From: Conus ventricosus
Taxonomy: Eukaryota; Mollusca; Gastropoda; Neogastropoda; Conidae
Direction of reading: 5' to 3'
DNA length: 25,000 nt
Assembly: GCA_018398815.1 (NCBI GenBank)
Contig: CM031614.1
Coordinates: forward strand, 55,978,720 to 56,003,719
Part shown: positions 9,541 through 19,539 of the stretch, piece after piece
Position numbering within the stretch: the stretch's first letter is position 1
Layout of the letters: every line of letters starts with the position of its first letter
Notes under the pieces: model-generated
Seen by the model: the letters and a program-made list of their open reading frames with translations, nothing else
What the model was told of the DNA's origin: nothing
The model's database searches: none
Position numbers and translations under genes: made by a program

Positions 9541-11199
9541 AACCTTTTACTGGGATCATAATGACCCAAATTATTTTTGTTTTTTTAAACAAATATCGAG
9601 GGCCATACTAATTCCTCCACCAATCCGTTTTAAAATCATAAAAAGCATTGGTAAATCTACAAAAAAATCAATCTGTACTCCAAAAACCCCTTTAAGAAAG
9701 CGTCCCCCCTTTTCCCCCGGGCCAGAAATTAACCCGGGGATCCAACCTTTAATTTTCATCAGTTTTCTAAAATTTTCAAAGACGTCCGCCAAAAAACATA
9801 CACGGCCATTAAATAGGAGTCTTTATAGTCCCCCCAATCTTTTTCCCCCAATCAACTTCTCCCATGCTTTTTTGACCCAATGGGAATCAAACGCTGTTTC
9901 CCTTTTTCCTCTAAGACAAAGAAAAGAACGCGCCTTTGGGGAAGTGTTTCTTCTAAACCCTTTTCCCAACTTTCATTACTAAAAAGGGGTAAACCCCTTT
10001 TCCTAACGAGTTTGCCCAAAAAATTCTTCCGTTAGGGGCGGGATTTTTAAAGGAAAAGGGCCATGATCTAATAACCCATAAATTTTGCTGCATAAAATCA
10101 TAAAAAAAAAATTTATTTAAAGTGAAACAAAAGTACTTTTTTTTGGACTGGCGATCATGACACCCAAAAGGCATCGTCTACTGTTTTCCCTTAAAAGGGA
10201 AAAGCGAAACCCTTTCCCGCAAGTTATGAAAGAATAAAGGCAGTTTCCCATGTTTTGGGAAACCCAAACGTTAGTTGAAGTTTTGCATTTTTTTAATTCC
10301 CCCGCCCCTCTAACTTTCCGCAAATTTGGGGATCAGCCCTTTTAGGGGGGGTTTCCCAACTTTTGGGGCTTACTCAAAAACCGAAAATCCAAAAAAAAGG
10401 TGTCGAGTCATCTTTTTTTGGGGTTTCGGCGAAACATGTTTTCCCAGATAAATTCAGATTTTAAAAAAATCATTACCATTTGCTGCATGCGCGAAAAAAA
10501 TCTTCTACCGCTTTTGGGCCTCTGTATAATTTGCTTGAATAACGCCATCCGACCAAACCCAATAACAAAAGCAAATAACAAATCTGATGTTTACCATTAA
10601 AAAACTGTTTTTCCCGTTTTTTTTGTGGTGGCCCTTCACCCAGGAACAATAACAACTAAAATTCCTCCGAAAATTTCGTATGGGGGAAAGTTGCACCCCG
10701 TTTCCTTTTCTTAAAACAACTTTAGATCCAGGTGGGGGCGAAATTATTCGTTTTCAGCACAGAATTTTAAACAATTTTTTTAATTTCACTCGCGGCTTGC
10801 CAGAGGGCCATTTTTGGAAACATTTTCACAAAATTTCCCTTTTTGCCGATCTTTTGAAGTATCTGCATTAGTCACTCATTGCTATCAATGGGGAAGGGGG
10901 CAGCCCGTTTGCGAAAACATAGGAAAAAAGCCACATGATTTTTTGGCCCGGGTTCCCTTTTGTTGGACTTTTTTTGGGACATTTTTAATTTGGCCCAAAT
11001 TTTTTTCCTCTCCCATGTGTAAAACATTAACATTTTATTGGGTTGTTTTTTTCTAAAACTGATAAATTTTGGTCTACACAACGGGAAAGGATTTTCCATT
11101 AAAATTAAGATCTTTGGGGGATTCCCGATGTTTACCCACTCTTTTTTGCGTGTTCGCGGACATATGCACCCTTTCAAAACGAAACCAAAATGAAACATT

Positions 11200-14100
11200 T
11201 TTTGCCTGAATTTTTTTTTTTAAAAACTCTCTTTTTAAAAACCAATTTCCCGGGGTAGCGGAATTAACCCTTCCCTAAAAACGCGCTACTTAGCCTTTTT
11301 TAATCTAATCCAAAGGGACTTCGCCCTCGGACCAACCAGAGCCTCTAAATTTTAGCTTTTTCCCGGGGCAGGGGAAACCCTTGTGAAAAGCTTTTTCGCC
11401 TCCCCAACCGGGGGTTAATTCGTTATAGAAAAAAATAGTCTCCCTTTTTTTATTTAACCCCAACTTCAAGTTTTTCCCCTTCATTTTTGTTACATTCGTT
11501 TTAAAACAGCTAACATTACTTTAACTGGGGGGTCTATTTTTATTTTGGGCCGGGAACTGAAAAATTTCCCTGTAAAAAACCGTTTTGCCGTACGTTTGTT
11601 GGGCCCCAAGACTTCAAAACCCCAATATCATTCAGTGCTTTTGAAAACCCTCTCTCGGGGCATTCCTTCAAAAAAAATTCTTTTGCCCCTTTCATATATC
11701 TTACCCAAATGCGCTTTCTTTTCTAAGCCAAAATATTTTTTTTAAAATTAAAAAAAAAAAATTTAATCAAATCAATATCAACATTTTTTTGGTTTTTTGG
11801 ACTCAAAACTAAAGTATAAACACCTTTTTTTTGGGAAGTGACTGTTTAAAACCAAGTTTAATGCCCCTTTCCCTTTTTAAGCTTTCCTTTTTTATCTCTG
11901 GGGGGCCCGGGCTGTTGAAAAAAACTTTCACCGCCTTTTTTTGAAGATAAAATTTTTTGGGCTTTTGTAGTCAAATCAAAATGGGCCTGAAAACGTTTAA
12001 AATTTCCCTTCATCCGTAAAGTTAGTCAACAGCGCTTTTTTTTTTGTCTTTTTAAAACAGCTAAGTTTATTTGTTATTATTTAAAACCATGGGCTGGGGC
12101 CTTTTGGAGTTTAGTTTTTTTTTTTTTTGCTAGCACACCTACGGCTAATAAACGGGCCGAACTAAAAAAAAACCGCCAAAGGGATAAAGCTGGGGGTGCC
12201 CTATCCCGTTCCCTAAGAGACCAACCCGTTCCTGCTGATAGGGGCACTTATAGTCGAAAGCTCCCGTATTAACATATGTAACAGCATTAAAGGCAGCAGA
12301 ATAAACCTTTGTTTGGTTTTGCCTGTATTTTGAAAGGCCCGCTCTAGTTTTTTTTTGGCAAATTTGGGAAGGGTTTTTTAATCTGAAGGTTTTTTTGTTT
12401 GGGCTTTCTATAACCCGCAAAATTTCCAGGGGTATCTTTTCTCCCCCACATCTCCGGGGGCTGTAGGGAAAAATTTTGGGTAAACCTAACGACTTTCTTT
12501 TTAAAAAACCCAAAAATAATTTAGTATAATACATTTTTTAAACTGTTTTCCCCCGAATATTTTAGCGCGCATCTATAATAAAAACAAATTAATTAAACGG
12601 TTTTATCGGCTTTTTCTTCTTTTCCAAAGTGAATGTTTATACGTCTCTCACAATTTCTCCCCTTTCCCTACAACTTTTTTATCCTCTGTTGACCTTAGGG
12701 CAAAAACCATAAAAACCCAAATTTTTTTTTGTTTAAAAAATCACAAACCTAACATTTGAAGATGTAAACTTTAGACACTAATTGTGTTGGGTTTTCAAAC
12801 CCCCCCCACCCCCCAAAAAATTTTTTTTTTTTCGGCAAAATAAGAAAAGGGCTAACCCCTACGTAAATTTGGGTTTAAATTTCCGGCAATTGTACATTGC
12901 ACTTTCGTTAAAATTTTTGGGTTTTAAAAAAATTTTCACTTGGGTTTTTTTGAACGGTTTTTCCCTCTTTACACAGCAATTTAAAAACCTTTAAGCTCTT
13001 TTCTGCGACCTAAAAAAAAATTCCATATATGTCTGCCCTGCTTCAAAGGTATGTGAATGATGAATCACTCTTTTTGTAAAAATTGGTTTAATTTTTTACT
13101 GATATTTTTGGGGGAATTTACCCTTTCAATGAAGGTTTCTAAAAACGTCCCAAAAACCCAAAAGAGATGTCAAAATCTGGGACCTTTTTCTTCGGTGGGC
13201 TGATGATCTATAACACGTTTGTATTCAATTTAAAAATTTTGTTTTATATGACAACTTCTTTTAAAGCCCTTGAAAGTAAGGTCATGCCTTTTTAAACAAC
13301 TCAAAAACTAAGGAAGGAAAAGCGATTTCCAAACGCATAACTTTCAGCTAAAACTTTTTCTGCTTTTTTGCACCTAGGAGTTCGGCGCCCCATTCCCCAA
13401 CTTTAGGGGCTTTTTCATTTCAATTCCTTTAAAACGCAAGATCAGCCCTTTCCCTTCCCCGGTAAACCAAAATCAAAAAAGGGTTTAAAAAAATGTCTGC
13501 AATTAATTTAAAAAAAATATTTTTTGCCCCTCAATTTTAAAAATTTTCTTAACATTGCCCGCCCCCCGATTCTGCACAAATGTCCCCGTTTGGTCTGTTG
13601 TTGAATCGAGCGCTATTTTTAAAGTAAAAAACCCAGAGCCTGGAAAAATCATTCATCCGCTCCTAGGGCTGGAAATTTGAAAAAGAAAAATTTTAAACCA
13701 TAATAGTAAAAATTTGGGTTATTTGGAACATAATATTCCGCTTATTTCCCTTTAACGCCAAAGGGGTCTTTTATTTTCAGGGGGGTCAAAAACGAGCCAT
13801 GACTTGTTTTTGGGATTTTTTTGAAGCAAAATAAAAATTAAAATTTTTTAAAAAAATGGCAAAATTGTAGAAAAAGATTATGATGTTTTTGACGGGGGGG
13901 AAAAGCCCTAGTGAAAGATCCCTTTTACAAAAGCATCGCCAAAAATGCACCAATGCGGGTAATTTAAACAGAAAGAAAGGGGTTTAAAAAATTGTACCCC
14001 AAAGGGAGCCAAGAACCTCCCGAATTTATAGCCCCCAAAAGATTTTGAAATTTTTAAAAATGATCAAATTTTTTTGTGAAAGGGGCGACCAAAGGGCAAC

Positions 14101-17100
14101 TTGGGGCCGCCTTTCAACTAAAAAAAACCCCTCAAAGTTTTTTAGCTGTTTGGGTTTAATTTAAAAAAACTTTATTTTGAAAGACAAAATCGCCTTTGGG
14201 CCGTTTTAAACCCAAAATTTAAGGGGGGAGGCAGGTTTTTTTAAACTTTAAAAAAAACACTGCAAGAACCCCGACCGATAACCCAAAAGCAAAACAGGGA
14301 AATTAAAAATTAAATCAAACACAGGTGAATTAAAAAAATGTAAAAGAAGCAAAAACCAGGGGTTTTTTTAAAAAACACGTTAAAAAACAATTAATGATTC
14401 CCCATTGCCTATGCGAGAACAACGGCCCCTTTAAAAAAAGGGGGTTTAAGAACCATTAAGGGGGAATTAACAAAAAATTTACAAAACTTGGGGAACTAGA
14501 TGAGCATATAAAAAGAGAAAAAAAAAAAACTCTTGAGGCTGATGACGCCACTTTTGGGCCAAAGATTTAAAGAAAGAAAACCCCCAAGACTAAAAGGATC
14601 CCTTTAACAAAGAGATCAGCAAAACTAAATGCTGTCTAAATAACCCCAAAACAATTTCGAACCCAATGGCAGAATAAGAAAACTATCCAAAGAATTTTTA
14701 AAAAGACACACACCCAACAAAAACGAATACAACACGTTTAGAAGCAAGGATCCATTAGTAACGATAAACAGCCTTAGGGTTGCCCAAAAAGTACCTAGGA
14801 TGGGTATTACACCCGGTGGGGGTCCCAAAATTTAGTGCCTTTCCCCCCCATCACCTCCACCTAAAAAATCAAGGGTAAAAAAAAAGCTTTTATCTCTTTG
14901 GGGAAATTTTTAAAAAAATTTGCCTAAAGCTATTTGACTCTTTTCCCGGGATATTAGGCGGATTTTCAGCTGGCTTTTTTTTTTACGCCCAAACAAAGAA
15001 AATTGGGTTTAAAGGGCCCAGCATTTTTGGGCATTAGTTCTCCCTTAAAAATTGGGTTAAATTTTTTTAAAATAAAGACCAAGTAATTTCCAGGGCCCTT
15101 AAACCAAGAAAAAAGCGCTGTTTTTTTTCATAATTTATGGTCATTTCCCCAACAGAGGCTCGAGCTTTGCTGAGTCTTCAATGACTTTTGGGGGGTTTTG
15201 GGCCCCCGGGGAAATTTGATGAAATTAACTGGTGTTTTTTTTTACTGCTTGTAAAAAATTTTCTGGCTCAGAATTTTTGCGTTTTTTTTTTTCCCAAACC
15301 CTTTTGTTCATTGCCTCTATAAGAATTTTATTAATTTTAGTTTATTAAATTTTTCCTACCTGGAGTCCGGGGGTCAGAAGGCACAGTAAAAAACCCGGCC
15401 AACAGCAAAGTCCCACTTTCCATCCCTTTCGTAAATTTAAAAAAATTTTGGGATTTTTAATACTTGAAGGTAAATCAACTGGAATTAATAGCGCCTCAAA
15501 TTTTCTAAGTATTGTTTTTTTGGGGTCAAAAAACCAGTAAAAGGGCAGTTATGCTTTTATCTTGCCTGTGCTTGCGAACCTAGCAAACAAACCCAAAAGT
15601 AAGTAAAGAATAGGTCCCTTTTATTTTGTTTTTATTCCCCCCTCTAGTTAGGCCCCCTTAAAAACTCTAAGAAAAAAGTTGGCCATGCGTTTTATGGGTC
15701 TTGCTCTATGGGGGCCCGGCGAACATTTTTAAAGGGGAAAGCCGGGCAAAGTTATACTTTCTGTCGGCCCCGAAAATAAATGACGCCTAGCCAAAGATTA
15801 AAGATTTCCAAATTTTGGCTAAACCTGTCCCTTGATGTTAAATTAAATTCGTTACAAATCCTTTTCAAAAAAACCTTCATGTTTTAAAATTTTGCTATTG
15901 GGTTTAAAAGGTTTGTCATTTGGGAATGGCCTTTTCAATTCAGTCAAAATACTCTGAAGGGTAATTGAAATTTAAAAACTGAAAACGAAACCCCACCAAA
16001 AAGGGCGGGGTGAATTTTAAAAGATCCCCGCAACGACACTCCACCCCCCCAGTTGAAGGGACAAAACCAGCAAAGTTTAACTGGGTTTTGATAAAACAGC
16101 AAACGGATGACTAAACCACGCTTTCGGGGTGTCTCCCTTTTCCCCCCCCAAGGGGGGGTTTAAAATACTCTTCAATGGAGTACTCACCTTTTATGAAAAA
16201 GGGAGTCCCGGGTCACAAACAAAGGGCAAGAGTATCAGTTTTCTATATTTTTTAAAAATTGTAGGGGGCGGGGCCCCCCAGAATTAAATTTTTCACCATA
16301 TATTTGAAAAGCACTCATTTTTATTTTTGTTTAAAAAAATGTTTGTAACAAAAACAACTCAAAACCGCCCTTTCGTTTTTAGAACATGCTGTTAAGAACG
16401 CTTGCGGAACCAAAAAGGTCGCCTCCCTGAAATAAACACAAATCGTATGGGTTTTTTAAAAAACAAAAGCCAAGAAGAAAAAAAAATTACAAAAAAAGAA
16501 AGGAAAAACAAACACGTTTTAAAAATTAACCAAAAACCTAAGGGTTTTTACGGGGTTTTTCTCACTAAAAAAAGCAAGGGGTAACTTAACATTTCTCCCT
16601 TTAAACCTTTAAAAAATGCTAATCTAAAAACAATATTAACATTCAAACCTGAAAAAAGCAAAATACGATTTTTATAGGAAACTAGCTAAAATGCTAGGCT
16701 TTTTCAACTACAAACTACCCCCCTCATATTTTTTGTTTTTTCGCCAGAAAGAAACTACGTTTTTAGGGGGAAAATCCGCTCGAAACTTTCATTACCTTCT
16801 TACCCCTATGTTTATTTGGGGTAGCTGAGCACTAAAAAAAACCCTTTTATGATGGAAGGGCCCCCAACTGTTTTTAAAAAGGGCCCTTTCCCTCAGGAAA
16901 GCTGCATATTGCATTATGAAAATTTTCAATTCCCCCAATTTACCCGTTTAAAAAATTTGTTTTTGGGGGGGGTTTTGGGTTTATTTTTAAAAAAAAATCA
17001 AAACAAAACGGGAAAAACCCCTTTAAATTGATAACCTGCACATTTTTTTAGAATAAAATAATACGCTACTAAAAAAAAATGTCGCGTGGCCAGAAAACCA

Positions 17101-17850
17101 GATTTTCATTACGCCTGTGGGTGGGATAACCTTAAATTAAAAGACCTTGCAGAAAGTAGCGGACTTTGAACAAAATGGTGAGATAGGCAATTTGTAGGTT
17201 TTGAGTACCAAAGATGGGGATTAAAAAACGCAAAGAGGTTGCGGGCAACAAAAAGGGTTTTCCCCCAAACCCAGAGCAACTCGCCCAAACTAGAAAAAAC
17301 AAATAATTTTTGGGCCCCCTAAAGAAAAATAAAATTTTTCGGGGAAAAACCCGACCTCAAATGGCACTTGAAACCCTAAAAAGAATGGGACAAAAAAATT
17401 TGAATTCAAAGCCCATTTACATTTTTTGGGCCCTCAAAAAAGTTTTTAGAAAAGCATTCAACTCTGGCCCTTTACTTAAGTCCTTTGGCCCGACAACAAT
17501 TCCCAAAAAAATTGAAAAACGCCGTTGGGGAAAAAAAAGTCCAAACCCCCACAAAAAGAAACATTGTAAAAAAAAGCTTCACAAAATTAAAAGTTCCCTT
17601 TTCCAAAAGGGAAAAATTTGGGGGACCTTTCCCCAAAAGAATTTTTTAAATTTTTTCTTTTAAAAATGTGGGGAGGAGGGGTTTTTGGGGGTTAGGGACG
17701 ACCTTTAAAAAAGGAATTAAAAATTACTGGCAAAACTTAGACGTAAACTCTTAAAAAGTTACCAAACGTCTTTTTTCACAAAAGCGAGGTATTAAGACAT
17801 AACAACAAGCAAAAAAATCAAAGGTTTTTAAAATTAAATAGAACAATTTT
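11200..17850. other. Interior with no identified gene
   Basis: This stretch is less extreme than 3371-8299 but still homopolymer-rich. The longest calm open frames are on the minus strand at 12145-12534 (129 codons, containing YSAAFNAVTYVNTGAF and CPYQQERVGLLGNG) and on the plus strand at 17310-17663 (lysine-rich). At about 14685-14835 the plus strand reads EFLKRHTPNKNEYNTF in normal-looking composition. I cannot assign any of these. By position they are candidates for the missing Polinton capsid, protease or integrase genes, but no catalytic motif was found. Confidence 0.5.
12145..12534 (-). CDS. Unidentified open frame within the Polinton
   Basis: A 129-codon open frame on the same strand as the polymerase, upstream of it. 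Its C-terminal half (residues about 75-125) has balanced composition, with YSAAFNAVTYVNTGAF, CPYQQERVGLLGNG and IGHPQLYPFGG, unlike the neighbouring phenylalanine/lysine strings. No family is recognised. It could be a fragment of a structural gene or part of the polymerase N-terminal extension. Both ends are likely false because of frameshifts. Confidence 0.35.
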   Translation of the reverse strand: MYYTKLFLGFLKRKSLGLPKIFPYSPRRCGGEKIPLEILRVIESPNKKTFRLKNPSQICQKKTRAGLSKYRQNQTKVYSAAFNAVTYVNTGAFDYKCPYQQERVGLLGNGIGHPQLYPFGGFFLVRPVY

Positions 17851-17863
17851 TTACAGAACTAAA

Positions 17864-18121
17864 TTGGATTTAACCAACACATTTTGGGCTTGTAGGGTTT
17901 TTTTTATACCGAACAGGTTTTTTACAGAAAGTAGAAAAAAAATAATAAATTTGGTTAGATTAAATTTCCCTTTTATAAAACCATGGAGCGTTAAAAAATT
18001 TTTGAAAAAAAAACTCCCCATTTGCTCATTGGGTTTGTGGGCGACTGGTTGTGGAAAAACAATATTTTCCCAGACCCCAAAACAAACAGTTTTATCGCTT
18101 AAAAAATTTAAAACAATTTAG
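17864..18121 (+). pseudogene. Possible P-loop ATPase fragment of the Polinton
   Basis: The frame contains LPICSLGLWATGCGKTIFSQ, with ATGCGKT at 18041-18061, a Walker A-like loop preceded by a short hydrophobic strand. The first glycine of the loop is W (TGG in a G-rich spot), which a lost G would explain. Polintons encode a packaging-type ATPase, so the context fits. No Walker B or downstream arginine region could be read before the terminal repeat at 18664. A chance GKT match in bad sequence remains possible. Confidence 0.4.
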
Positions 18122-18663
18122 TTTTCTGTCCCCCAAAACTTAAATGGAACAAAGCAAAACAAAGATAAAATTTAAATGGACAATGATACATATTTTAGTT
18201 TTAAACCTAGTAAACCGAGTGAGTGTTAGAACAGTTTTTTTAGAATGTTTGAAGGGAAAGCCAAAAAGCTATTTATTATAATTACTGTTTCCCCGGGAGA
18301 AAGAGACATTGTTAAAAAAGAAACGCTTTTTCAAAAAATAGCTTTCATGGAAGACAAGCTGGGGGTAATGTGTGGATTTTTAATTTTAAAAATTAACTCA
18401 GTTTTAAAAAACCCTTTTGAGAACATTAAAGACTGTTTTTCTTTTTCACATGAAAACAGAGACTCAAATTTTAAAATTTTTCGGGGAAAATGGGTGTTTG
18501 AAAACGGGCCAGGAAAAAAAACCCGGGTTTTAAACAAAAAATGAAATCTGAAAAAATTTATAAATTTGTAAATTTAAAAAAGGGTAACCCTAAAACAGTA
18601 AATTTGGTTTTTTTAGATAATCGTTTTTTTTTTGGGTTTTTGAATCTCAAATTGTCAGGGAAA
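18122..18663. other. Right subterminal region of the Polinton
   Basis: An AT-rich, moderately readable stretch. Both strands are open at 18245-18544 (plus: FEGKAKKLFIIITVSPGERD; minus: SLFSCEKEKQSLMFSKGFFK). Neither gives a motif I recognise. It may hold the rest of the ATPase or a separate small gene. Confidence 0.4.
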
Positions 18664-18747
18664 CAGGAAAACCTTTTTTTCTACGCCACTTTCGCCCGAA
18701 AACTGGTTGAGGGCGAAAGTGGCGTAGAATGAAGGTTTTCCTGTTCT
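18664..18747 (-). repeat. Right terminal inverted repeat, palindromic
   Basis: It mirrors the left repeat and forms a long hairpin: arm 18664-18697 pairs with 18711-18743 around a 13-base loop (GAAAACTGGTTGA). Pairing is almost perfect apart from an A/T-rich bulge beside CTACGCC. It ends TTCT directly before CTGGGG. Confidence 0.87.
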
Positions 18748-18753
18748 CTGGGG
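18748..18753. repeat. Right copy of the 6-bp target-site duplication (CTGGGG)
   Basis: It is an exact match to 3130-3135 and directly follows the CT end of the inner element. The Tc1 transposase sequence resumes here. Confidence 0.82.
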
Positions 18754-19208
18754 GCTATCGGCATAAATCGCCGTATTGGGCCAGTCATCTTCCAGAATGT
18801 GGGTCCAGGACGTGGTAACGGGGTCACTGCTGTTCATTACATCGACCAAGTTCTGAGGCCCCACATCCTGCCGCATTTCAGCGGCATCCACAGAACCTGT
18901 TTCAGCAGGACAACGCAAGGCCGCACACTGCCCGTGCTACGCAGAACTTCCTGAGGCAGAACAACATCAATCTGCTGCCTCACCCAGCCCGCTCTCCCGA
19001 CCTTAACCCAATAGAGCATTTCTGGGATGCCCTTCAGAGGCAGTTGAACCAGCTCAACCCCAGACCCCAGACAGCAGCTCAGCTTGCTGTTGCTGTGGGC
19101 CAGGTGTGGTGGCAAGTCCCCCAGAGGCAGACCAACACTCTGGTGCGCTCGATGTACCGCAGGTGCACAGCTGTGATCAATGCTCGAGGTGGTCACACCA
19201 GATACTGA
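18751..19208 (+). pseudogene. Tc1 transposase, 3' part (second and third catalytic residues)
   Basis: It resumes with AIGINRRIGPVIFQNVGPGR, then GNGVTAVHYIDQVLRPHILP. One frameshift near 18890 leads into a clean frame to the stop TGA at 19206-19208. That frame holds QDNARPHTARATQNF (catalytic Asp, codon 18909-18911) and SPDLNPIEHFWD (catalytic Glu, codon 19014-19016), 34 residues apart, the DD34E spacing of Tc1. The tail ends VINARGGHTRY, as is common in the family. With 2556-3130 it would make a normal transposase of about 340 residues. Confidence 0.92.
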
Positions 19209-19375
19209 CATTCTGCTGTTAACACAGGGTCAAGGTCAAGTTCATGTGACCTTATTTTCTACCAGAATGAACTTTGAAAGGACACTTTTGCGGTGTTCGA
19301 TTGCTTTTTCTCACTTTCTATTACCAGTTCAAAGGAATCGGTAGCCAAATTACATCAAAATTTCTATACAGTTTG

Positions 19376-19400
19376 TTTTCGCGTTTTTTATGCCTCTGAG

Positions 19401-19401
<1 letters not shown>
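19376..19401 (-). repeat. Tc1 right terminal inverted repeat
   Basis: An exact 26-base reverse complement of 2251-2276, followed by (TA)n at 19401-19430. Confidence 0.95.

Positions 19402-19430
<29 letters not shown>
19401..19430. repeat. (TA)n tract at the right Tc1 insertion site
   Basis: About fifteen TA units continue the tract seen at 2208-2250, as expected if Tc1 jumped into a TA microsatellite between two Penelope-like copies. Confidence 0.9.
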
Positions 19431-19433
<3 letters not shown>

Positions 19434-19461
19434 AAGAATATTTTTTAAAAATGAAGTATAA

Positions 19462-19505
19462 AATCACCAAGCTTGTTTCGAACCTCTCGCTCTCCTCAGG
19501 ATATT
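19462..19505 (-). ncRNA. Degenerate hammerhead-ribozyme-like motif
   Basis: On the minus strand CTGAGGA (19493-19499) is followed by a four-pair stem II (GAGC with a GGTTC partner), GAAAC (19475-19479) and the palindrome CAAGCTTG, then GTG. The layout equals that at 2081-2123, but an extra G and a G at the cleavage position suggest it is inactive. Confidence 0.45.
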
Positions 19506-19512
19506 CTTTTGG

Positions 19513-19539
19513 GGCACGCTATCTGTCTTTTATAGCGTG
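19513..19539. repeat. Short hairpin in the element 3' end
   Basis: GCACGCTAT pairs with ATAGCGTGC around CTGTCTTTT: nine base pairs and a nine-base loop. It lies next to the hammerhead-like core and may be part of its folded RNA. Confidence 0.6.

Larger units (their letters stand above)
8300..11200 (-). pseudogene. PolB: Polinton protein-primed family B DNA polymerase, frame-broken
   Basis: This polymerase would copy the element from a protein primer. Minus-strand fragments appear in the correct order from high to low coordinates. YRGPKAVEDFF is at 10494-10526. FFHNLRERVSLF (10202-10234) looks like the exonuclease FHN region. ADVFENFRK with PG and GGGIS downstream lies within 9571-9792, and FLVGNNLYGLGMG (about 9481-9525) is the motif A region. 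Further on are YVCHYR (9228-9245), FKKDFF (9080-9097) and LMKKPLFRGK (9039-9068, motif B region). KPYLLGF (8872-8892) and a degraded DTDS-like motif C (about 8764-8797) follow. The C-terminal stretch GKRGKGEFFGKRG continues at 8453-8635. The span of about 2.9 kb fits the roughly 1000-residue family size. Frames change every 20-70 codons, in keeping with the error-rich surroundings. The exact ends are uncertain, and the first exonuclease motif near 11010 is only a guess. Confidence 0.8.
3136..18747. mobile_element. Polinton/Maverick-type giant DNA transposon (15.6 kb)
   Basis: Seen directly: the element is 15,612 bp, begins AGAG, ends TTCT (5'-AG and CT-3'), has matching inverted terminal repeats of about 85 bp, and has an exact 6-bp duplication CTGGGG on both sides. 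It carries a minus-strand family B DNA polymerase (about 8300-11200) and a possible P-loop ATPase (about 17990-18120). Size, ends, duplication length and polymerase type together match Polintons, which are virus-like self-replicating transposons. Integrase, protease and capsid genes are expected but were not recognisable. The terminal repeats are shorter than the hundreds of bases usual for the group. The interior sequence is error-rich, so whether the element is intact in life cannot be judged. Confidence 0.82.
2251..19401 (+). mobile_element. Tc1-family DNA transposon, split by a 15.6-kb insertion
   Basis: The element is bounded by perfect 26-bp inverted repeats (2251-2276 and 19376-19401, each beginning ACTCAGAGGCAT from its outer end) inside a TA microsatellite, giving the expected TA target duplication. 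It encodes a DD34E Tc1 transposase whose 5' part is at 2556-3130 and 3' part at 18751-19208. Without the inner insertion it is about 1.5 kb, the usual Tc1 size. The inner sequence (3136-18747 plus one CTGGGG copy) interrupts the transposase between the first and second catalytic aspartates. Confidence 0.92.

Noticed and set aside
16402..16584. Lysine-rich plus-strand open frame in the Polinton interior
   Set aside because: The composition follows A-run enrichment. There is no motif and no matching neighbour.
3136..18747. Helitron, LTR retrotransposon or other long element as the identity of the insert
   Set aside because: Helitrons give no target duplication or inverted repeats, LTR elements have TG...CA direct repeats, and the internal polymerase is family B rather than a helicase or reverse transcriptase.
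18837..19211. 124-codon minus-strand open frame
   Set aside because: It is the antisense shadow of the Tc1 transposase 3' part, which has clear catalytic motifs on the plus strand.
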